Positions 59,000 through 64,000 of a stretch of 64,000 nt of DNA are shown here, piece after piece. The position numbers were made by a program, and so were the translations under genes. Source of the DNA: Rhizobiales bacterium 65-79 (GTDB taxonomy: Bacteria; Pseudomonadota; Alphaproteobacteria; Rhizobiales; Rhizobiaceae); NCBI GenBank assembly GCA_001896885.1, contig MKRJ01000017.1, forward strand, positions 1-64,000. Reading direction: 5' to 3'. The notes beneath the pieces were generated by a model that saw only the letters and a program-made list of their open reading frames with translations, had not been told where the DNA came from and did not search any database. Position 1 is the stretch's first letter. Each line of letters begins with the position of its first letter.

Positions 59000-60562
59000 A
59001 TGCGGGAAGATTTTGCTGATTCCGACAAGGCCGGCCCTTCCGGCGGCGCGGGCGACCGGCCGGCGCCAGCCGAGACGTCGAATGTCGCGCTCCAGGCCGC
59101 CCCGGCCGCAGGAGGGGCGCCGGGTGACGCGCAGGCGTTCAATCGCATCGTGCCGATCGTGCTCGCCGTCGCGCTTTTCATGGAGAACATGGATTCGACC
59201 GTGATCGCGACCTCGCTACCGGCGATCGCGGCGGATATCGGAACGACGGCGATCGCGCTCAAGCTGGCGCTCACCGCCTATCTGGTCTCGCTGGCCATCT
59301 TCATCCCGATCTCAGGCTGGATGGCCGACCGTTTCGGCGCGCGCAACATATTCCGCATCGCCATCGGCGTGTTCGTCGTCGGCTCGCTCGCCTGCGCCGC
59401 GTCCGGCTCGCTCGGTTCGATCGTGCTCGCGCGTTTCCTGCAGGGGATGGGCGGCGCCATGATGACGCCGGTCGGCCGCCTGGTCCTGGTGCGCACCACG
59501 CCGAAGCAGGAACTCGTCTCGGCCATGGCCTGGCTCAGCATCCCGGCCCTGATCGGCCCGATGATGGGGCCGCCGATCGGCGGCTTCATCACCACCTATT
59601 TCAGCTGGCACTGGATCTTCCTCATCAACCTGCCGATCGGCATCCTGGGCATCATCGCGGCGAGCCTCGTCCTGCCCCAGGTCCCCGGCAGCAAGGGCGC
59701 CCCGATCGACTTCATCGGCTTTGTGCTGTCGGGCATCGCCGCGTCCGGCATCGTCTTCGGCCTCTCGGTCGTCAGCCTGCCGGCGCTGCCGCCGATCATC
59801 GGCGTCCTGACGCTCGCGGCGGGCTTTATTTCGATCGGCCTCTACGTGCTGCATGCACGCCGCACCGCCTATCCGCTCCTCAATCCGCGGCTCTTCGCCA
59901 ACCCTGCCTTCCGCGCCGCAATCACCGGCGGCGCTATCTTCCGCATCGGAGCCGGCGCGGTGCCGTTCCTGCTGCCGCTCATGCTGCAGGTCGGGTTCGG
60001 CCTTTCGCCCTTCCATTCGGGCCTGCTCACCTTCGTTTCGGCGATCGGCGCATTCGCGATGAAATTCGTGGCGAAATCGATCCTGCGCGCATTCGGCTTC
60101 CGCACCGTGCTGGCCTTTGCTTCGCTGGCCGGCGCGGTCTTCATCGGCGTCAACGGCTTCTTCACGGCCGCGACGCCGCACACCGTCATCATTTTCGTCC
60201 TCTTCGTCGCCGGCTTCCTGCGCTCGGTGTTCTTCACCTCCTCCAACGCGCTGGTGTTTGCCGAGATCGGAGACGCGGAGGCGAGCCAGGCGACCGCGAT
60301 CGCCGCCGTCGTCCAGCAGACGAGCATCGCGCTCGGCGTGGCGATCGCCGGCGGCCTGCTGGAAGGGGTGACATGGTTCTCCGGCCGCCCGCTCGACGCC
60401 GCCGATTTTTCCACGACATTCTTCCTCGTGGCGGCGATATCGGCCGGCGCGGTCGTGCCGTTCCTTGGCCTTTCGCCGATTGCCGGAAGCACCGTCTCCG
60501 GCCATGGCGGCAAGCGGGTGCGGCTGGGCTTCAGGGTGCGCGGGCCGAGACGGTCAGGATGA
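59000..60562 (+). CDS. MFS exporter, DHA2 (EmrB/QacA) family
   Basis: A 520-residue protein with a hydrophilic N-terminus of about 48 residues and about fourteen spans, the arrangement of DHA2 drug:H+ antiporters. The MENMDSTVIATSLPAIA motif (span 1) and GWMADRFGARN (loop 2-3) are typical. Substrate unknown. Confidence 0.9.
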   Translation: MREDFADSDKAGPSGGAGDRPAPAETSNVALQAAPAAGGAPGDAQAFNRIVPIVLAVALFMENMDSTVIATSLPAIAADIGTTAIALKLALTAYLVSLAIFIPISGWMADRFGARNIFRIAIGVFVVGSLACAASGSLGSIVLARFLQGMGGAMMTPVGRLVLVRTTPKQELVSAMAWLSIPALIGPMMGPPIGGFITTYFSWHWIFLINLPIGILGIIAASLVLPQVPGSKGAPIDFIGFVLSGIAASGIVFGLSVVSLPALPPIIGVLTLAAGFISIGLYVLHARRTAYPLLNPRLFANPAFRAAITGGAIFRIGAGAVPFLLPLMLQVGFGLSPFHSGLLTFVSAIGAFAMKFVAKSILRAFGFRTVLAFASLAGAVFIGVNGFFTAATPHTVIIFVLFVAGFLRSVFFTSSNALVFAEIGDAEASQATAIAAVVQQTSIALGVAIAGGLLEGVTWFSGRPLDAADFSTTFFLVAAISAGAVVPFLGLSPIAGSTVSGHGGKRVRLGFRVRGPRRSG

Positions 60563-60571
60563 CCGCGCGAG

Positions 60572-61270
60572 TCACTCCCGTCCCTTGAAGCCCTTGGCGA
60601 GAAGATAAAGCTCCACCGATTCGTTGCGGCTCGCCGGCGGCTTGATGTGATGGACCGAGCGGAAATTCCGCTTCAGTCGGTCGAGAAGCGCCGCCTCGGT
60701 TCCTCCCTGGAACGTCTTCGCCAGGAAATGCCCGCCGGGCACCAGCGACGAAACGGCGAAATCGGCCGCGGCTTCGCACAGGTGCATCGTGCGCAGATGG
60801 TCGGTCTGGCGATGGCCGGTGGTCGGCGCGGCCATGTCCGAGAGAACCACGTCGGGCGGGCCGCCGAGCGCCTCTAGGAGTTTCCGCGGCGCCTCCGCGT
60901 CCAGGAAATCCATCCTGAGGAGGACGACGCCGGGCAGAGGATCCATTTCGAGATAGTCGATGGCCGCGACGAGCGCCTTTTCGTCGGTCGACTTCACCCG
61001 CTCTGCCGCGACCTGGCACCAGCCGCCGGGCGCGGCTCCGAGGTCGATGACGCGCCTGCCGGGCGCGAGGAGCCGGTGGCGATCGTCGATCTCGGCGAGC
61101 TTGAAAGCGGCGCGGGAGCGATACCCTTCGGCCTTGGCGCGGTGCACGTAAGGATCGTTCAGGTGGCGCTCGAGCCAGCGGCGCGACGAGTTCTTCAAGC
61201 CGGTCTTCTTGACCCGCGCCTTGAGCTGGCGTGCCCCGCCCGCCCCGCCGCGGCCGCTCTTTTTCACCAT
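60572..61270 (-). CDS. rlmE: 23S rRNA (uridine-2552-2'-O) methyltransferase
   Basis: Methylates U2552 of the large-subunit rRNA. The 232-residue protein has the SAM-binding [13 protein letters not shown] (about residues 74-86) and the K-D-K-E tetrad segments RAAFKL, LSDMAAP, LAKTFQG and NESVELY. It starts at ATG 61270, overlapping the end of the ppx gene by seven bases. Confidence 0.95.
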   Translation of the reverse strand: MVKKSGRGGAGGARQLKARVKKTGLKNSSRRWLERHLNDPYVHRAKAEGYRSRAAFKLAEIDDRHRLLAPGRRVIDLGAAPGGWCQVAAERVKSTDEKALVAAIDYLEMDPLPGVVLLRMDFLDAEAPRKLLEALGGPPDVVLSDMAAPTTGHRQTDHLRTMHLCEAAADFAVSSLVPGGHFLAKTFQGGTEAALLDRLKRNFRSVHHIKPPASRNESVELYLLAKGFKGRE

Positions 61271-62628
61271 TGCCGCTGCCCGTTCCGGCGCCAGGCGCCG
61301 TCCTCGGACATCAATTCGCTCAATATCCCCTCGCGCAGGCCCCGGTCGGCCACTCTCAGGCGTCCCGAGGGCCACACGCGGCGGATCGCCTCGAGGATGG
61401 CGCAGCCGGCCAGCACCAGGTCGGCGCGATCGGCGCCGATGCAGGCATTGGCGACGCGCTCCTCGAACTCCCAGCCGAGCAGCCTGTCGATCATCCGCTC
61501 CACATCGAGATCGTCCATCCACAGCCCGTCGACGCGACGCCGGTCATAGCGCGCAAGGCCGAGATGCAGCCCGGCAAGCGTCGTCACCGTGCCGGACGTG
61601 CCGAGCAGGTGGAAGCGTTCGCCGCGCGCCAGATGCCCCAGGCGGTCGCGACCTTCGAACGCTTCGAGCAGCAATCCCACCTCGGTTACCATGGCGTCGA
61701 AGACCCCGCGCGTGACGTGCCTGCCTCCGAACCGTTCGGCGAGCGAGACCACGCCGACCGGCAGCGACGTCCATGAGACGATATGGTTGGCGAGCCTCGG
61801 CGTGCGGCGGCCGGAGACGTCGATGAGGGCGATTTCCGAGGACCCTCCGCCGATGTCGAAGAGGACGACGCCTTCCGTATCGCGCTCGACCAGCGAGCCG
61901 CATCCAGAAACCGCCAGCCGTGCCTCGGTCTCGCGGTCGATGATCTCGAGGCCGAGGCCGGTCTCCTCGGCCACGCGCTCCAGGAAGGCCGCGCCGTTTT
62001 CGGCCGACCGGCAGGCCTCGGTGGCGATCAGGCGAGCCCTGCGCACGTCCCGGATGCGCAGCTTTTCGGCGCAGACCCTCAGCGCCTCCACCGCGCGGTC
62101 CATGGCCTGTTCGCTCAGGCGTCCGTTCGCGGTCAGCCCCTCGCCGAGCCTGACGATGCGGGAAAAAGCGTCGATGACGCGGAACTGGCCCGGCCGCGTC
62201 GGAACGGCGACGAGGAGCCGGCAATTGTTCGTGCCGAGGTCGAGCGCCGCATAGACGGGAGCCTGGGCGTCGCGATGCGGATATGCTTCGGGCCGCCCGT
62301 CACGCGGGGTCCGCGCCGGAACGATCGAAGGGCCGGACGTGGCCGTCGATGGGTGGGGCCGGCGTTCGACGGGCGGAGGGGTTACGGGTGGGGCTTCGAG
62401 CGGAGCGCCGTTCGAAACCCGCGCATCGCGCGCGAAAACCTTGCGGCCGCGCTTTCGTCTCCGCCGTTTTTTCGGCCGCTGTTGCGAGGCGCCGCTTCCG
62501 GCCTCGTGGCCGGCAGCCCTGGATCGGCCCTCCGGGCGCGGCGGACGCGTCGATTCACGCTCCGCCGGCCCGTGGGTCCGAAGCGCCCCGTCCCGCGGCC
62601 GATCGCCGCCTTCGTCGGGGTCTTTCAC
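61264..62628 (-). CDS. exopolyphosphatase/guanosine pentaphosphatase (Ppx/GppA)
   Basis: Degrades polyphosphate or converts pppGpp to ppGpp. The 454-residue protein has a disordered, Arg-rich N-terminal extension of about 120 residues, then the ASKHA ATPase-fold core: [14 protein letters not shown] (about 129), [13 protein letters not shown] (about 265) and [13 protein letters not shown] (about 343). It starts at GTG 62628 with GGAAGGAAA upstream. Co-transcription with rlmE is common in Rhizobiales. Confidence 0.92.
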   Translation of the reverse strand: MKDPDEGGDRPRDGALRTHGPAERESTRPPRPEGRSRAAGHEAGSGASQQRPKKRRRRKRGRKVFARDARVSNGAPLEAPPVTPPPVERRPHPSTATSGPSIVPARTPRDGRPEAYPHRDAQAPVYAALDLGTNNCRLLVAVPTRPGQFRVIDAFSRIVRLGEGLTANGRLSEQAMDRAVEALRVCAEKLRIRDVRRARLIATEACRSAENGAAFLERVAEETGLGLEIIDRETEARLAVSGCGSLVERDTEGVVLFDIGGGSSEIALIDVSGRRTPRLANHIVSWTSLPVGVVSLAERFGGRHVTRGVFDAMVTEVGLLLEAFEGRDRLGHLARGERFHLLGTSGTVTTLAGLHLGLARYDRRRVDGLWMDDLDVERMIDRLLGWEFEERVANACIGADRADLVLAGCAILEAIRRVWPSGRLRVADRGLREGILSELMSEDGAWRRNGQRQW

Positions 62629-62938
62629 CGTATTTCCTTCCGGCGCCGCGCATCCCGGAGGACGCCGCCCGCGCTCGTTTTTGCTGTTGGCGCCAGATTA
62701 GCAGCAGCCGGCGGCTTCACCAAGCCGCTTGACGAAGATTCGTCATGGCGGCGGTCCGGCCTCCGGCCGCACCACCTGCACCTTTCTATAATTTTGAGGA
62801 TTGGCGGCGGCCGCGAGGACGGCTGTTCTCCCTCTCGAGGAGGAGATGTCCGGCAGGACAGAGGATGTGCGAAAGGGCGGACGAGCGGCCGGGACCGGGC
62901 GGGACGCCCGATGCGCCCCCTCCCCCCGATCCGGTGCT
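62629..62938. other. intergenic region before the ppx/rlmE operon
   Basis: About 310 bases between the end of the SGNH hydrolase gene and the GTG of the ppx gene, both on the minus strand. It should include the ppx promoter. I see no gene or clear terminator. Confidence 0.4.
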
Positions 62939-63619
62939 TTACGCCGCCTCGGCCTCGTCGCGCGCGAAGATCGCTTCGATCTTGGCGGCGATCGCCCGGC
63001 CGAGATCGAGGTTGTTCTCGGCCGTGAAGTGGATCCCGTCGCAGCCGTCGGTCGTGATGAAATCGCCGGCGTTGAGAAAATCGACTTTCGCGAAGTCGGC
63101 CATGTCCTTGTATTGGCGAGCGAGTTCCTTCGATTTTTCGTGTCCCCCGCCGAACATGCCCTGGAAGTATGGATGCGGGATCGGGGAAAGCGGCGGCGGC
63201 GCCACGACGAGGCATTTCGGCGCGGGATAGGGCGTGCCGACGCCCCCGGCGCTGGTCAGCACCTGCCCGACCAGCTTCGCCATCCCGTAGGCGATGTCGT
63301 AGGGCGTGCGGTTGAAATAGGGCTTGGTGTCGTTGGTGCCCAGCATGATGATCACGAGATCGAGCGGCAGATGACTGGCGATGGCCGAGGGGAGATACTG
63401 GCTGCCGTTGAGCCTGGGATCGTTGGGATCATCGGCGCTCGTGGTGCGAGCGCTCAGGCCCTCCTCGATGACATGGTATCCCTCGCCGAGCGCCGCCGCC
63501 ATCGCGCCCGTCCAGCGCTGCCGGAAGGGGTAGCGCAGGGTCGGAGATCCCTCCTTCACCGGAATCCACCCCCAGGTCAGCGAGTCGCCATAGCACAGGA
63601 TCGATTTCTGCTTCGACAT
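62939..63619 (-). CDS. SGNH/GDSL hydrolase (arylesterase-like)
   Basis: A 226-residue esterase with block I CYGDSLTWG (catalytic Ser13), block III LGTNDTKP (about 95) and block V DGIHFTAEN with the catalytic Asp and His (about 205). No signal peptide, so cytoplasmic. The ATG at 63619 follows GAGGAGG. It lies 29 bases after a sugar ABC permease gene, and this pairing suggests a role with the imported compound. Confidence 0.9.
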   Translation of the reverse strand: MSKQKSILCYGDSLTWGWIPVKEGSPTLRYPFRQRWTGAMAAALGEGYHVIEEGLSARTTSADDPNDPRLNGSQYLPSAIASHLPLDLVIIMLGTNDTKPYFNRTPYDIAYGMAKLVGQVLTSAGGVGTPYPAPKCLVVAPPPLSPIPHPYFQGMFGGGHEKSKELARQYKDMADFAKVDFLNAGDFITTDGCDGIHFTAENNLDLGRAIAAKIEAIFARDEAEAA

Positions 63620-63648
63620 CAACACCTCCTCGATTGCAGTCTGGTTGT

Positions 63649-64000
63649 TCAATTGGCCTTGGCCGTCCTGACGCCATACAGGACGGCGGCCAGCAGGATG
63701 ATCACGCCCTGCGCGATCTGCTTCCCCGGCTCCGGAAGCCCGAACACCGTCATCACCACGAAAAGCAGCGCAAAGGACAGGACGCCGAATGTCGGCCCCC
63801 AGACACCGCCGTCGCCGCGGCCGAACGCGACCCCGCCCAGGATCGTGGCCGCCACGGCGACGATCGGCAGATCAAGGCCGACGCGGACGCTGCCCACCGA
63901 AATCGACGCGGTCTGGACAAGCGCGGCGATGCCCGCGATCAGGCCGGCGATCGTGTGCGACAGGATGACGGTGCGCTCGACGGGCACGCCGGAGAAATAG
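63649..64000 (-). CDS. ribose/xylose-type ABC transporter permease, C-terminal part
   Basis: The frame runs in from the window edge and encodes the last 117 residues of an RbsC-type permease: YFSGVPVERT, then the family motif LPIVAVAATILGGVAFGRGDG, and a final membrane segment. The N-terminal two thirds lie outside the window. Confidence 0.88.
   Translation of the reverse strand, partial: YFSGVPVERTVILSHTIAGLIAGIAALVQTASISVGSVRVGLDLPIVAVAATILGGVAFGRGDGGVWGPTFGVLSFALLFVVMTVFGLPEPGKQIAQGVIILLAAVLYGVRTAKAN

Overview
This window looks like a chromosomal segment of an alphaproteobacterium, most likely Rhizobiales (Mesorhizobium/Aminobacter-like). The evidence is high GC coding, three cobalamin riboswitches over B12-independent enzymes, a rhizobial-type palindromic intergenic repeat, and protein sequences typical of the group. 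No species can be named from the sequence alone.

Region 1 (about 1-14.7 kb) looks like ordinary chromosome. It holds a MAPEG protein, guaB and a PPi-type phosphofructokinase on the minus strand, followed by a B12 regulon. Three cobalamin riboswitches precede nrdAB (a class Ic-like ribonucleotide reductase with Phe at the radical-Tyr position), a Rieske oxygenase/ferredoxin reductase pair with a small third gene, and metE.

Region 2 (about 15.0-47.7 kb) is the exceptional part: a fluoride-response island. I count nine separate fluoride (crcB-motif) riboswitches in about 29 kb, eight forward and one reverse. Eight of the nine have a sigma70-type promoter whose -10 box ends 5-9 nt before the aptamer. 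In eight of nine, the 3' end of the aptamer (the CTCCT segment) can pair with the Shine-Dalgarno site of the next reading frame, which predicts translational control. Several aptamers are followed by a short leader ORF that is coupled to the main gene, in two cases through an ATGA overlap. The controlled genes are two MutS-like ATPase pairs, membrane proteins and an MFS carrier, a tandem pair of an unknown MerR-like family, a six-gene hydrogenase-4-like (Ehr) membrane complex that has lost its NiFe cysteines, the fluoride channel crcB with a DUF190 partner, enolase, a CNNM/CorC-type membrane protein, a tandem universal stress protein, a small protein plus dynamin-like GTPase, a Cys-containing small protein, an MlaF-like ABC ATPase, an IlvD/Edd dehydratase and a HEAT-repeat protein. 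A nitrilase and a Nudix hydrolase lie inside the island but behind their own terminators. One riboswitch (33.78 kb) has no recognisable gene after it.

Region 3 (about 47.7-58.7 kb) is accessory DNA without riboswitches. It holds an SDR/LysR pair, a secreted acid phosphatase divergent from a di-haem cytochrome c peroxidase, a truncated ParB-type DNA methyltransferase, a sugar ABC transporter lacking an ATPase gene, and remnants of an IS3 transposase and a serine recombinase. These remnants suggest the right edge of the acquired DNA.

Region 4 (58.7-64 kb) returns to ordinary chromosome: tRNA-Gln, an EmrB-type MFS exporter, rlmE, ppx/gppA, an SGNH hydrolase and the C-terminal end of a sugar ABC permease.

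Functional reading (inference): fluoride entering the cell as HF is expelled by FluC. A second enolase offsets glycolytic inhibition, and the remaining proteins handle metal, membrane-energy or NTPase damage. All are switched on by the same ligand through many parallel promoters rather than one operon.
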